DNA of 64,000 bases, taken from JBNAVJ01 sp049700455 (GTDB lineage: Bacteria > Bacteroidota > Ignavibacteria > Tepidaquicellales > Tepidaquicellaceae). The position numbers and the translations under genes were made by a program. Under the pieces are notes generated by a model, which did no database searches, was not told the DNA's origin, and saw only the letters and a list, made by a program, of their open reading frames with translations. Below are positions 17,245 to 27,229 of the stretch, piece by piece. The stretch's first letter is position 1, and the number at the start of each line of letters is the position of its first letter. The stretch spans positions 18,979 through 82,978 of the forward strand of contig JBNAVJ010000010.1 of the NCBI GenBank assembly GCA_049700455.1. The letters are read 5' to 3'.

Positions 17245-20200
17245 TTAGTCAGTAACTTTTATTTTAATTCCTTCAGAATGGGCGCTGAACTCAGGCGCAT
17301 ACATACATTGTATAGAAGTAATTCCGTTTGAAAAAATTCCAGCCATATTTACAACAAGAGGATATTCGAACCTATATAAGCCTTTTGGTAAGTACGAGAT
17401 AAAAAAGTTTGTTGCGGCATCACGGGTGTTTTCATAGTATCCAATACCACCCTGCCATTTATATGTTGATATAACATTTGTTGGTTCTAATCCAGAAGCT
17501 CGCATATCTTTCAGGTGTATATATTCGAGGTCTCTATCAGTTGTAATTTCAATTACTACTTTTATTTTATCTCCAACTTTCAACTGAGTATTTTCATCAA
17601 TAGGTGAAATTACCGGACCAGTTGGAGTATTTGTTTCGAGAAAGAGTTTTTTTGTAAGTTTTAGTTCTGTAGTAGCCTGTTGTATTTTATCAAGCTGCTC
17701 GAAATATTGCCAGTAAGCAGCTCCCCAGCTTATACCAGATGAAGTTTTGCTAACGGTAATGTTTCCCATATTGCTTGTAATGTCATTTCCATACCAGCTT
17801 GTTCTAAAGTAGCCTGTTCCGGCTTCAATTTTCAGATCAGGGATATTTTTCGGGTTCACATTAAGTTCTCCGACTTTAATATTGATGTCCTGTTCAGTGG
17901 TTAGCCAATTTGTTCCTTTAAGTAGAAGAGCATATACAGCATCAACAGTTGCTTTTGTTGTATTCCAGCGATTGGTTTGTTTATTTTTCAATAGCCATAT
18001 TCTTAATTCATCTACGGACTTTGAATCATTAGCAACTTCGTCAAATACCTCAATCATTAACGCCTGAGTTTCAATGGGAGCTTCATACCAATAGTAGGAA
18101 TTTTTGTTCCAGTTCCAGTACATTCCGAATTCATCTGAATGAAGTGCATTTTCAGAAAAGGCACGAACTATCATATCAGGAACTCCAGAATTAGTTAGTC
18201 TATGAAGAGCAATAGCTGTTTGTGCCTGTGAATATTGTGTCATATTAATCCAGTATTTTTCTGCCTGAGAAATAAAGTAGTTATATGCTTCTTTAGTTTC
18301 ATCAGAGATGGGAATCTCTTTGAAGAAACTGCGGCAATATAAATAGTGAATATGGATATACCAAATATGTTGATCCTCAAGTTTAATTTCATTTCTCCTG
18401 CCAAGTTCAACAAGTCTATTATAATCGTTTGCAATTCTTGAATCTACATATTTTATAGCAGAAACAATTATAGACTTTACTGAATTATTGTTAGTGACAT
18501 CTTCAATGCCCATTTTGCGAAGTTTTCCGAAGCCAGTTAAAATATGTTGTGTAATAAACCAGTCATCTGGCATTCCCTTGAACCAGGGGAACCCCCCATT
18601 TGAGAGCTGTAAATCTTGCAGTTTATTAATTGCTGCTTCAAGTTCATATTTCATTTTCATAATATCGAAAAGCACAGCAACACGTCTGTTTTGTTCTGTT
18701 TCAGAGGTTGCTTCTCTTACCCAGGGCGTTTCTTCAAGAAGTATGTTTTTTAAATCTTGATTTTTTTCAAGTTTTGATAGAAAAGCATCTGGCTGATATT
18801 TTAGCCAGGTATCAAAAACGTTTCTGATTTTAGAATCCGAGTTAACAATCTGGCTCCCGATACTGTTAGCATAAATTCTACTAAAAATCTGTTCACTGCA
18901 TTCATAGGGGTATTCAATTAAGTAAGGCAACGATAAAACAGCATACCAGACAGGATTGGAGGTAAACTCTATTGTAAACTTGTAAGACCTTAATGTTGTG
19001 GAAGTATTATTGAGCAGTTTTTGAAAGCTGAAGTTTTTTGTTTGACCTTCTCGGATGGGTAAGGGTAGTGTCTCTGTTACCAGCATTTGATTTGTTAATA
19101 CAGGTAGGGTGATTTCTTCACCGTCAGAAAAGTTATTCGAACGTGCGGTAGCACGAACAGCTAAAACAGTATAACCATCTGGAATTTTCAGAGTCCACTT
19201 AACCACCGAGTTTGAATTTGCGTTTACAGGTAGAGTTTGTTCTTGCTCACTGGAAATTATATTACTCAGAGTTTGCATTGTAATCGGGTCGAAGACTTCA
19301 AGTTTAGTGATGATATTTGTTTCTTTCTCAGTAAGATTAGAAATTTTTGCAGATAGATACACTTCATCGCCCTCGCGGAAAAATCTTGGTGCATTCAGAG
19401 AAATCATTAAATCTTTTTGAGTTGCAAGTTCGTTTGATACGAAACCATATTTAAGGTCTTGAGTGTGTGCAAACCCCATCATTTTCCATTTTGTAAGTGA
19501 TTCAGGGATTTTGAATCTTATTGCAAGATTGCCTTCCTTATCAGTTTCAAGCTGGGGATAGAAGAATGCAGTTTCGGAAAAGTCTTTTCTAATTTGTATT
19601 TCTGGCGTAGGGGCTTCTTTTTTTGAAAGGCCATCTTTTCTTGTTAAACCATTTGTAGGTTCTTCTTCGGTCTTTGCTTTTAACATAACTTTACTATCCA
19701 GTTCATAATCGTAATATCCTCCACTAACCCATTTCAAACGTTCATATTCAATGTTATAGAAGTATGATAAGGGTTTAGTGAGATAATAATACTCTGAAGA
19801 ATAACTTTCAGTAAAATCGTTTTGTGTCCAGGCATGTTTATAGTTATAGTATCTATATATATCAAAATACCATTGGAGTGGAGCAAATGCATCGAGAGAA
19901 GCATCATAAAGTGTGGCAAGCATTTCAGCCATTACCTTTTCACCTCCCTTTCCTTGAATTTTCAGTTTCCATTCTTCTTCAGAACCAGGGAGCAATTTAT
20001 TTCTGAAGGTTTCAAAAGAGATGTTGAGCATTTTATCTGTATAGGGAACGCTGAAGTTATTTGAAAACAACATTAACTGGTTAAGATTGGTGCCAACCAG
20101 ATGGAATGCAAAATTTCCAATTTCGTTTTGTGTAACGGGAATCTCAAGGCGTGTTTGAGAGTTATCAAGTTTAACAAATCCTGACTTTGTCAAATCATTT

Positions 20201-23200
20201 TTTACTTCCACATCATAATATAGAGTAAAGTTTTTCAGAGCACTTCCTATTAAGATTTCTGCTGTTTCTCCAGGTTCATACTTACTTTTGATAGGTATGA
20301 TGTAACTGTGCAGGTTGTAAACTGGAGTTGAACTGAATTTATCGAAGACAGTAAAGTAGTTTTTGAATTCAGCTTTTTCTCCAAAATTATCTTCTGCTGT
20401 CATTTCGACGAAGTAAAATCCCTGATTCCATTGGTCAAGGTTTAACGAAAGTACAGAATCTACATTTGTATCAAAGTTTTTCTCCAGTACTTTAAACTCC
20501 GGTTCCCATTTTGTGTAGTCATCTTCATTGCCATAGGGGTAATGTGGAAGCAGTTTTTTGAATTGTGATTTGGTGTAAAGGAGCTTATCAGGGACTTCAC
20601 CAATCTGTGCTATATCCATATCAGTTTGTGAATATATATATTTTGTTGGTTTCCACGGTCTATCTACAAGTGGCGTTTCTGGTGTTTTTATTTTCCAGAT
20701 TGTCAGGGTGACTTTCGCGGGTTGTTTTTGCATGCTGTAATTTGTTGCGGAAATCAGAAAATCTTTTTTCCCGAATTTATCTACATAATCAGGAATATTG
20801 ATGCCAAGTTTGAGTGCTGAATAACCGATTGAAACTGATTTGCTGGCACTTATTGTTTCACCGTTTATATCTGTAACATCAATGTTAATGGTGAAATTAT
20901 AATATGGATTTGAAGATTTTGGGATTGTAGGATCTGGTAATGCTGGAAATTCTATTTCAAATGACCCATCAGGTTTAGTTCTGGTAACGCCATTTAATAT
21001 TTCAACTGTTGAGCCAACTTTAGGATAGAAGTACCAGTAAAACTTATATGGGATGTAACTCTGTCTTGTAATACGATATTTTACAGTGGCATTATCAATC
21101 TTTACGCCAGAGTAGGTATTTGCCATTCCATTAATTTTAACATTTTGTTCGAGTTTATAAGTACCTTGAATTTCCCCAATAGTAACTTCAAATTTTGGAC
21201 GTTTGTATTCCTCGACGTTAAAGTAAATTGCTCCTGTTATTTCAGGACTTGCTATTCTCATTTTCCCGGTTTTGTTTGCAGGCAATACAAAGCTGCCTGC
21301 AAAAGAGCCATAATTGTTTGTTTGTAGTGTCAGTGTAGATACTTCCTGTCCATTTGCATCATAGAGGTTAACTTTAAGTTGATGGTTTGTTACAATTTTA
21401 TGTTCATCTTCCAGAGATGATATCAGTAAGCCCTTAAAGTTGACCGTTTGTCCGGGTCTGTATATTGCTCTATCTGTGAAATAAAAAATCTGTTCTGTTT
21501 GTTGTTTGTCATAAGTTTTATGTATACTCTGGCTGTAGTCATAGAAATTGTTATTAGTAAAATATTTAATCGATGAGCCTATGTATCTTGTATTCAGTAC
21601 ATCATTGTTGTTAGTTGCAACGAGATAATATCGGGAATAAGAGTATTCCTCTTTTGGTAACTTGAATTGTAAAAATCCATTTTTATCTGTGTTGAGCGTT
21701 GCATATTTTTCATAGATATAGCCAAACTTGTTTTCATCATAACGTTCAATAAAGACTTCAACATTGATATTTGAAAGTGGAGTTCCATTGTATCTATCGT
21801 GAAAGAAAAACTGATTTTCGTTTTTATCATTGTCTCGATAAACATAGGCAATATTTGATACGGTAAGGGCTGATATTGCATAGATATTATCGTTAAAATT
21901 GAAATCATTTGTGCTTGAAGCTATTATAATATATTCGCCAAAGTCAAGAGGTGGCAGAACAAATTCTGTTGAGTGGGGTTGGTAATCTCTATCATCGGGC
22001 AGGTCAATGGTTGTATCATATGCTACAGGGAATTTGTATAAAGCTTTTATCAATGCTCTTGTACGTTCATCATAGGAGGAAAGACTTTCATCTGCTTCAA
22101 GTTCTTTCGTAATTGTCTCCAGAGATTTAATGGGTGCTTTAAAAACTTTTAAGTAAGTTTTACCAAGATTTCTATATTTTATAAACACAACAGAAGGTTG
22201 ATTTGCAGGTACAATACTCTGGGTATTGAGTGTCAAAAAATACGATTCTAATTTATTCTGAAGAGCTATACAAAGTTTAGCGCCTTCAGATGATGGGAAA
22301 TCATCGATAGCTTTTTTACAATAGGAGAGAGCAGTTCTCAAATCCCATTTATGTTCGTCTGAAATAAGGGGTTTGTATAAAGTGGCACTTGTTACATAAA
22401 GTTCTGCAATTTTATAGTTTATCAAAGCGGAAAATTCATTTCCGCTATATCTTTTTGTAAGATATTGGTAAGCTTCTAATATTAATTGTTCTTTTGCAGG
22501 TATGGAGGAGTATTTATGTACAAACTCTAACCTCTTTAAGTCAACATCAATCAAAGCCTCAGGATTAATGTCGTTTAAGTGAAACTGAATAAGTTTTTGT
22601 AATAATACTATAGCATAATACCTGTATGAGAAAGGGTCAGTGGTTTTAATTTCAATTTTTACAAAATCTTCTGCGGGCAGGAAATAATCCGGCGAATTAA
22701 AAGCAAACTGTTCGGCTGGCTGAGTAACATCTGTTTCAGTAGCAGCAAAAAAGTCAATTGCTCTGTGTGCAAGCAAATCGAATAATGTTGGTCTGAATTT
22801 TCTCCCTTCTGGAATTTTGTCCTGCGAATATGAAGTGAGCATTTCCTTATATTCTTCTACCTTGACAGACTGTAAAAGGCTTTCATCTTCGAGTGACTTT
22901 TTGTAGTTATCAATTATAACTTCGACAAATTTTGAAGCGTCCCAGAAGTTAATATCTTTCTGTTCTACACCTATAATTTTACTGCGTCCAAGTATTTTGT
23001 ATTTATTGCTTTGAAAATAATATTCATAAGAAGAAGCAAGTAGAGAATGGAGGATATTTCGATAAGGAGCTGGTGCGTTAATAAGTTCATCGTTTAGAAT
23101 TTTGATGATATCTTCAGGATAATTCTCTGAGATATTTGCTAAACTTATGACTCGCAAATATAGGGCAAAACACATTTTAGGATAATCATTGTCTCTGCTG

Positions 23201-23376
23201 GCTTTGAGATAAACGGCATCAATTTCTTCGAGTGCTGATTTTGTAAAGCCATAAGTTTGAAGTGAGTCAATAAGTTTAAATTTCTCTTTATAAAAATCTT
23301 CCTGACTGTAGGATGTGGTTAATAATATGAAAGTCAGTAGTAAAATGGTGAAAGTGAAGGCTCCTTGTTTTTTCAT
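17245..23376 (-). CDS. Bacterial alpha-2-macroglobulin with thioester
   Basis: This 2043-aa exported protease trap has a signal peptide at residues 1-25 (FTFTILLLTFILLTTSYSQ) with no lipobox Cys, so it should be soluble in the periplasm or secreted rather than a lipoprotein. The N-terminal about 350 residues are helical. The MG2 landmark YRPGQTVNFKG is at 639-649. The core A2M domain follows (LTKWKMMGFAHT). The thioester motif CSEQ is at C1493-Q1496, inside YPYECSEQIFSRI. An alpha-alpha toroid follows (LQLSNGGFPWFKG; TKATVDAVYALLL). When a protease cuts the bait region, the thioester links to it and traps it. Many bacterial genomes pair this gene with pbpC, which is not nearby. The gene has its own terminator, and the nearest gene upstream is a permease on the same strand. 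Confidence 0.92.
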   Translation of the reverse strand: MKKQGAFTFTILLLTFILLTTSYSQEDFYKEKFKLIDSLQTYGFTKSALEEIDAVYLKASRDNDYPKMCFALYLRVISLANISENYPEDIIKILNDELINAPAPYRNILHSLLASSYEYYFQSNKYKILGRSKIIGVEQKDINFWDASKFVEVIIDNYKKSLEDESLLQSVKVEEYKEMLTSYSQDKIPEGRKFRPTLFDLLAHRAIDFFAATETDVTQPAEQFAFNSPDYFLPAEDFVKIEIKTTDPFSYRYYAIVLLQKLIQFHLNDINPEALIDVDLKRLEFVHKYSSIPAKEQLILEAYQYLTKRYSGNEFSALINYKIAELYVTSATLYKPLISDEHKWDLRTALSYCKKAIDDFPSSEGAKLCIALQNKLESYFLTLNTQSIVPANQPSVVFIKYRNLGKTYLKVFKAPIKSLETITKELEADESLSSYDERTRALIKALYKFPVAYDTTIDLPDDRDYQPHSTEFVLPPLDFGEYIIIASSTNDFNFNDNIYAISALTVSNIAYVYRDNDKNENQFFFHDRYNGTPLSNINVEVFIERYDENKFGYIYEKYATLNTDKNGFLQFKLPKEEYSYSRYYLVATNNNDVLNTRYIGSSIKYFTNNNFYDYSQSIHKTYDKQQTEQIFYFTDRAIYRPGQTVNFKGLLISSLEDEHKIVTNHQLKVNLYDANGQEVSTLTLQTNNYGSFAGSFVLPANKTGKMRIASPEITGAIYFNVEEYKRPKFEVTIGEIQGTYKLEQNVKINGMANTYSGVKIDNATVKYRITRQSYIPYKFYWYFYPKVGSTVEILNGVTRTKPDGSFEIEFPALPDPTIPKSSNPYYNFTINIDVTDINGETISASKSVSIGYSALKLGINIPDYVDKFGKKDFLISATNYSMQKQPAKVTLTIWKIKTPETPLVDRPWKPTKYIYSQTDMDIAQIGEVPDKLLYTKSQFKKLLPHYPYGNEDDYTKWEPEFKVLEKNFDTNVDSVLSLNLDQWNQGFYFVEMTAEDNFGEKAEFKNYFTVFDKFSSTPVYNLHSYIIPIKSKYEPGETAEILIGSALKNFTLYYDVEVKNDLTKSGFVKLDNSQTRLEIPVTQNEIGNFAFHLVGTNLNQLMLFSNNFSVPYTDKMLNISFETFRNKLLPGSEEEWKLKIQGKGGEKVMAEMLATLYDASLDAFAPLQWYFDIYRYYNYKHAWTQNDFTESYSSEYYYLTKPLSYFYNIEYERLKWVSGGYYDYELDSKVMLKAKTEEEPTNGLTRKDGLSKKEAPTPEIQIRKDFSETAFFYPQLETDKEGNLAIRFKIPESLTKWKMMGFAHTQDLKYGFVSNELATQKDLMISLNAPRFFREGDEVYLSAKISNLTEKETNIITKLEVFDPITMQTLSNIISSEQEQTLPVNANSNSVVKWTLKIPDGYTVLAVRATARSNNFSDGEEITLPVLTNQMLVTETLPLPIREGQTKNFSFQKLLNNTSTTLRSYKFTIEFTSNPVWYAVLSLPYLIEYPYECSEQIFSRIYANSIGSQIVNSDSKIRNVFDTWLKYQPDAFLSKLEKNQDLKNILLEETPWVREATSETEQNRRVAVLFDIMKMKYELEAAINKLQDLQLSNGGFPWFKGMPDDWFITQHILTGFGKLRKMGIEDVTNNNSVKSIIVSAIKYVDSRIANDYNRLVELGRRNEIKLEDQHIWYIHIHYLYCRSFFKEIPISDETKEAYNYFISQAEKYWINMTQYSQAQTAIALHRLTNSGVPDMIVRAFSENALHSDEFGMYWNWNKNSYYWYEAPIETQALMIEVFDEVANDSKSVDELRIWLLKNKQTNRWNTTKATVDAVYALLLKGTNWLTTEQDINIKVGELNVNPKNIPDLKIEAGTGYFRTSWYGNDITSNMGNITVSKTSSGISWGAAYWQYFEQLDKIQQATTELKLTKKLFLETNTPTGPVISPIDENTQLKVGDKIKVVIEITTDRDLEYIHLKDMRASGLEPTNVISTYKWQGGIGYYENTRDAATNFFISYLPKGLYRFEYPLVVNMAGIFSNGITSIQCMYAPEFSAHSEGIKIKVTD

Positions 23377-23476
23377 TTTTGTAAAAATTATTTTATCAGA
23401 AACTTTGTCTGTAACTTTATGTTGTAAAACCTTATTTCTTATACTTATTAATTAGCCATAGAGTTCCTAAGCGGAA

Positions 23477-23508
23477 AAAGGCTAACACAGATAAGAGTGT
23501 TAGCCTTT
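23477..23508 (-). terminator. Terminator of the amino-acid permease gene
   Basis: A 12-bp perfect stem (AAAGGCTAACAC at 23477-23488 with GTGTTAGCCTTT at 23497-23508) has an 8-nt loop. Read on the minus strand it is followed by TTTTTCC, and it starts 7 nt after the stop of the gene ending at 23515. It separates that gene from the alpha-2-macroglobulin gene, which therefore probably has its own promoter in 23377-23476. Confidence 0.82.
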
Positions 23509-23514
23509 AAAAAT

Positions 23515-25014
23515 TTAATTATTGCTGGAGGATAATATTTTATGCATTACACTATGTTTTCTTCCATAAAAGATATAGATTAAAAGTCCGATAAGTAACC
23601 AGACAAACAATCTAAGCCAATTTTCAATTGGTAATGAAAACATCAGTACCAGACAGGTTAATATACCCATAATGGGTACAAATGGAAACAAAGGAGCTTT
23701 AAAAGGTCTATGAGCCTCAGGATGTTTTTTTCTCATTATTAGAACAGCAGAACAAACTACTACAAAAGCAAATAGAGTTCCAATATTAACAAGTTCAGCA
23801 AGTACTCTAAGTGGTAAAAATCCTGCAAGGGAACCGACAAAAACTCCTGTTGCTATAGTTGATTTCCAGGGGGTTCTAAATTTTTCATGTACAGCGCCGA
23901 AAATTTTTGGAGGCACCAGACCATCACGTGCCATAGCCAGTAATACTCTTGGTTGACTCAGCATCATAACAAGCAAGACTGATGTTATACCTGCAACAGC
24001 TCCTATAGAAATAAGGAATTGTGCCCAGGTTAAACCAACTCTTTTAAAGGCATCAGAAACAGGAGCATCAATGTTGATTTCTGTATATGGTACCATTCCT
24101 GTTAGTACTGCAGCAACCAGTACATAAAGGACAGTACATATTAGAAGTGATGCGATTATTCCAACAGGTACATCTTTTTGTGGTTGCTTAGCTTCCTCAG
24201 CATGGGTCGATACTGAATCAAAACCAATGTAGGCAAAAAATATCATTGCAGCACCAGCAAGCATACCGAGTGGTGCCCCATCAAGAGCACTTTGTCCCCA
24301 AACGGTATTCCCGAAGAAACTTAAACCACCATACCCAAAAGGAGCAAAGTTTGACCAGTTTGCAGTATTAACATAAAATGCGCCTACGCCAATGACAAAT
24401 AGTACAATAGAAACTTTTGTGATAACCATTGCAGCGTTAAATCCGGCACTTTCACGAATTCCTTTGATAAGAATCAGAGTTACAATGGTGGTTATGATAA
24501 TGGCAGGTAGGTCAATTACAGAACCTGTTGCATAAAAGTGGCCTTTAGCTGGGTCAAAGTCAAACGGTGACCGCTGCAAGGCTTGAGGCATCTGTACATT
24601 GAAAATTTTAAGAAAGTCTTGAAAGTAGTGCGACCACCCATGCGCAACTGTTGCAGAGCCAACTGCATACTCTAAAACAAGATCCCATCCAATTATCCAC
24701 GCAAAAAGTTCACCGAGTGTAGCATATGCGTATGTATATGCACTGCCTGCGACGGGTACCATTGATGCAAATTCTGCATAACACATAGCTGCGAAAATGC
24801 AGGCAATTCCTGCAGCAATGAAAGATACAATTACAGCTGGACCGGCTTTATCGTGAGCGGCAATCCCGGTTAGAACGAAAATTCCGGTTCCAATGATTGC
24901 ACCAACTCCAAGACTGGTTAGAGTTACTGGTCCAAGGATTCTTCTCAAACGGTTTTCACCTTTCATTTCCTCAAGAAGCAATTCAAGGGGTTTTCTGGCA
25001 AAGAGTTGATTCAT
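23515..25014 (-). CDS. Cationic-amino-acid-type APC permease
   Basis: This 499-aa inner-membrane transporter has 12-14 helices. The N-terminal pattern is classic for the APC/CAT group: LTSLGVGAIIGTGIFVLTG in helix 1, then AGPAVIVSFIAAGIACIFAAMCYAEFASMVPVAGSAYTYAY and the WIIGWDLVLEYAV segment. The conserved GFDSVSTHAEEAKQPQKDVPVGI loop follows helix 6. The closest familiar relatives are YfnA-like transporters of basic or small neutral amino acids. The substrate is inferred at class level only. The start ATG at 25014 is followed by a hydrophilic segment with LLLEEMKGENRLRRILGP, typical of the family. It is transcribed alone and has a clear terminator. Confidence 0.88.
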   Translation of the reverse strand: MNQLFARKPLELLLEEMKGENRLRRILGPVTLTSLGVGAIIGTGIFVLTGIAAHDKAGPAVIVSFIAAGIACIFAAMCYAEFASMVPVAGSAYTYAYATLGELFAWIIGWDLVLEYAVGSATVAHGWSHYFQDFLKIFNVQMPQALQRSPFDFDPAKGHFYATGSVIDLPAIIITTIVTLILIKGIRESAGFNAAMVITKVSIVLFVIGVGAFYVNTANWSNFAPFGYGGLSFFGNTVWGQSALDGAPLGMLAGAAMIFFAYIGFDSVSTHAEEAKQPQKDVPVGIIASLLICTVLYVLVAAVLTGMVPYTEINIDAPVSDAFKRVGLTWAQFLISIGAVAGITSVLLVMMLSQPRVLLAMARDGLVPPKIFGAVHEKFRTPWKSTIATGVFVGSLAGFLPLRVLAELVNIGTLFAFVVVCSAVLIMRKKHPEAHRPFKAPLFPFVPIMGILTCLVLMFSLPIENWLRLFVWLLIGLLIYIFYGRKHSVMHKILSSSNN

Positions 25015-25575
25015 AAGCCAAGCTCTTTTAATTTTGAAAATAAAATATTATACGATTTTAATAAAAAACTCTTTAAATAATAAGTCATTTTTAAATTTCT
25101 TTTCAGGGAACTCTGTGAGTAACAAAACCGTAGTAGTAAAAAAAATCTGACTTTACATTCTTCCTTTATTTATTAAACACATTTACGAGTAAGACGGGAT
25201 TATTAATTTAATAAAATAAAGCATTACTACATTTTCAAGTGAGGTTGCTCTTTCAAAGTTTAACTTTTACGAGATGCAATGATAAAAAATGTAACGGTTT
25301 TAATTTTGGTAGAATAAAAAAAATGGTAAAAATAATATTATCCCTGCCTTTACTATTCTGGTAACAGGTGACAACTATATTAAGACTGTTTACACTTTAT
25401 CTATGTTTGCTGGACAGGAAAGATGCAGAAATAAATGTCAATTGCAAACCCCTGCAAAACACACACCCTGTAGTAAAGAGAAAGTATCTGGTTTATGTTG
25501 TTGTGATAGCATCTTAAAAAAATGAATTGAAGTTAAAAATAGAAATAGATAGTTTACAAATAATAACATACGGAA
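25015..25575. other. 561-nt divergent intergenic region, no gene seen
   Basis: This AT-rich stretch lies between the starts of the divergent permease and propeller genes, so it must hold promoters for both. I found no convincing ORF, tRNA or strong hairpin. A weak TTG-N20-TAGTTTAC match at 25527-25557 lies 18 nt before the downstream ATG. Confidence 0.4.
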
Positions 25576-26775
25576 ATGAAAAAAATATATGTCTTACTGC
25601 TAATCTTTTTAATTTTCACTTCAGAGTTATCAGCTCAGTGGATTCCTGTCGGTCAGACATCAGGTTTAGGTGGTGATATTATGTCACTACTTGAATATAA
25701 TGGTGTTTTATATGCTGGAGGTACTGCATATCTTTTTCGCTCTTCCGATGAGGGGGTAAATTGGAGTGGTTATTTAGGTCCAATTGCCTATGCCTGGTCG
25801 CTGGTTCAGTCAAATGGGAATATATTCTGTGGTCTTGCCTATACAGCCCAAACTCCCGGGGTATATATATCCACTAACAATGGTTTGAATTGGTCAATAA
25901 CATCACTTTTAAATATTTCCATAGATGCAATGACAGGTTCTGGTTCTCAGGTATTAGCTTCAAGTATGGGACAGGGGAAAATTTATAGTACTACAAATAA
26001 TGGATTGAACTGGACCACTATTACCACTGGTCTTTCAGGCCACCTTGCAATTTCAGGTAATAGAATATATTGTGCGGGAAGTGGTTTAAGGGTTACGACA
26101 AATAACGGAGCGAGCTGGAATATAATACATAATAGCGGTGGAATTTCAGTTGTAGCTGATGATTCCCTTGTAATTTTTGGAACACAGGATGGTGATATAT
26201 ACCGCTCAACAAACTACGGACAAACATGGACAAAAACTTACAGTGTCTCTCAAGCTTACGTTTATTCTCTATATAAATACGGTTCATATATTTTTGCAGG
26301 GACAGATTCAGGATTTGTAGTTTCGACCGATGGAGGGTTAAGCTTTTTTAATCGTAATCAGAATTTAGGAGCTTCAAGAATTACTGCTATAATGGTATAT
26401 AATAACTATGTTTATGTTGCTAACGGCAACTATGCAGCTGTGCCTGTGGCTGTATGGAGGCGCCAGCTTGCTGACGTTATTGGAATTAAATCTATCAGTA
26501 GCCAGGTACCTTCAGCCTATAAACTATTTCAGAATTATCCTAATCCGTTTAATCCGACCACGGTTTTTAGGTTTGATTTACCGGTTTCCAGTCATACAAA
26601 GCTGATAATATATGATGTTATTGGACGTGAAATTAAAACGTTGGTAAACGATAAACTAAATCCCGGTACGTATGAAGTCCAATGGGACGGGAGTGGATAT
26701 TCGAGCGGTGTGTATTTTTATCGTCTGGTAACAGAAGGTTATCAGGAGTCCAAAAAAATGATACTTAACAAATAG
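25576..26775 (+). CDS. Secreted BNR/propeller-like protein with T9SS sorting domain
   Basis: This 399-aa protein has a signal peptide at residues 1-20 (IYVLLLIFLIFTSELSAQ). The body is made of repeated blades of the 'STNNGLNW' type: RSSDEGVNWSGY, ISTNNGLNWSIT, STTNNGLNWTTI, RVTTNNGASWNII, RSTNYGQTWTKT, VSTDGGLSFF. These are Asp-box (BNR) repeats of a beta-propeller. The C-terminal sorting domain starts near residue 315 (KLFQNYPNPFNPTTVF ... GVYFYRLVTEGY ... KKMILNK). The protein should be exposed at the surface or secreted. Asp-box propellers occur in sialidases and in many binding proteins; no glycosidase catalytic set is visible, so no enzyme activity is assigned. It resembles the larger propeller protein at 49458-51638. 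Confidence 0.85.
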   Translation: MKKIYVLLLIFLIFTSELSAQWIPVGQTSGLGGDIMSLLEYNGVLYAGGTAYLFRSSDEGVNWSGYLGPIAYAWSLVQSNGNIFCGLAYTAQTPGVYISTNNGLNWSITSLLNISIDAMTGSGSQVLASSMGQGKIYSTTNNGLNWTTITTGLSGHLAISGNRIYCAGSGLRVTTNNGASWNIIHNSGGISVVADDSLVIFGTQDGDIYRSTNYGQTWTKTYSVSQAYVYSLYKYGSYIFAGTDSGFVVSTDGGLSFFNRNQNLGASRITAIMVYNNYVYVANGNYAAVPVAVWRRQLADVIGIKSISSQVPSAYKLFQNYPNPFNPTTVFRFDLPVSSHTKLIIYDVIGREIKTLVNDKLNPGTYEVQWDGSGYSSGVYFYRLVTEGYQESKKMILNK

Positions 26776-26799
26776 AAGATAGAAATGGTATAGTTTTTA

Positions 26800-26839
26800 A
26801 GCCTGCCTGTCTGTGTATAGTTGAAGGGCAGGCTGTTTT
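26800..26839 (+). terminator. Probable terminator after the propeller gene
   Basis: AGCCTGCC (26800-26807) pairs with GGCAGGCT (26827-26834) over a 19-nt loop and is followed by GTTTTATTTT. It lies 25 nt after the stop codon. The rest of the 26776-27229 gap holds AT-rich sequence, a long T-run near 27025-27040 and a tiny leader ORF at 27175. Confidence 0.55.
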
Positions 26840-27174
26840 ATTTTAATAATACAGTACTACAATTTAGTTAGTAGAAAAAAAGGAGGATTCTGAAAGGACG
26901 TTTTTTTAGATTTGTTTATAAAAGAGACTACATTTAGAACTGCAATTTTAGTTAACATTAAATTTTTTTATCGAGGGGTAATTAAAACTAATTGTGCTGG
27001 CTTATGTTTTATGTTTTGCTCCTCTTCTTTTTTTTTAATATATTGATTTGATGTGTTAATTTGTTTAATTTTAATTTAGTTAATGAAGCTCTACAGTTAA
27101 GCAGACAAAAGGTACTCATTGGTATCAGGCATTGGAATTATTTTTATACGTTAAAAACGGAGGGTTATAAGAAT

Positions 27175-27201
27175 ATGAAAAATTTTTCGTTTCACAAATA
27201 G
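27175..27201 (+). CDS. Possible 8-codon leader ORF before the FG-GAP gene
   Basis: ATG at 27175 opens an 8-codon frame (MKNFSFHK) ending TAG at 27199-27201. It is preceded by GGAGGG (27159-27164), a strong Shine-Dalgarno match 10 nt upstream. It ends 28 nt before the preferred start of the FG-GAP gene and one base before an alternative ATG at 27203. Its ribosome site and first codons resemble those of the main gene, so it may be a duplicated start region or a translation-coupling leader. There is no independent proof that it is expressed. Confidence 0.25.
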   Translation: MKNFSFHK

Positions 27202-27216
27202 AATGGAAAAAAAATC

Positions 27217-27222
27217 AGGAGG
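27217..27222 (+). promoter_or_regulatory. Strong ribosome binding site that fixes the FG-GAP gene start
   Basis: AGGAGG lies 7 nt before the ATG at 27230. The upstream in-frame ATG at 27203 has no such site and would put charged residues before the signal peptide, so 27230 is preferred. Confidence 0.7.
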
Positions 27223-27229
27223 TTATATA

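Noticed and set aside
27203..27229. ATG 27203 as start of the FG-GAP protein
   Set aside because: ATG 27230 has AGGAGG 7 nt upstream and begins the signal peptide directly. 27203 has no such site and adds charged residues.
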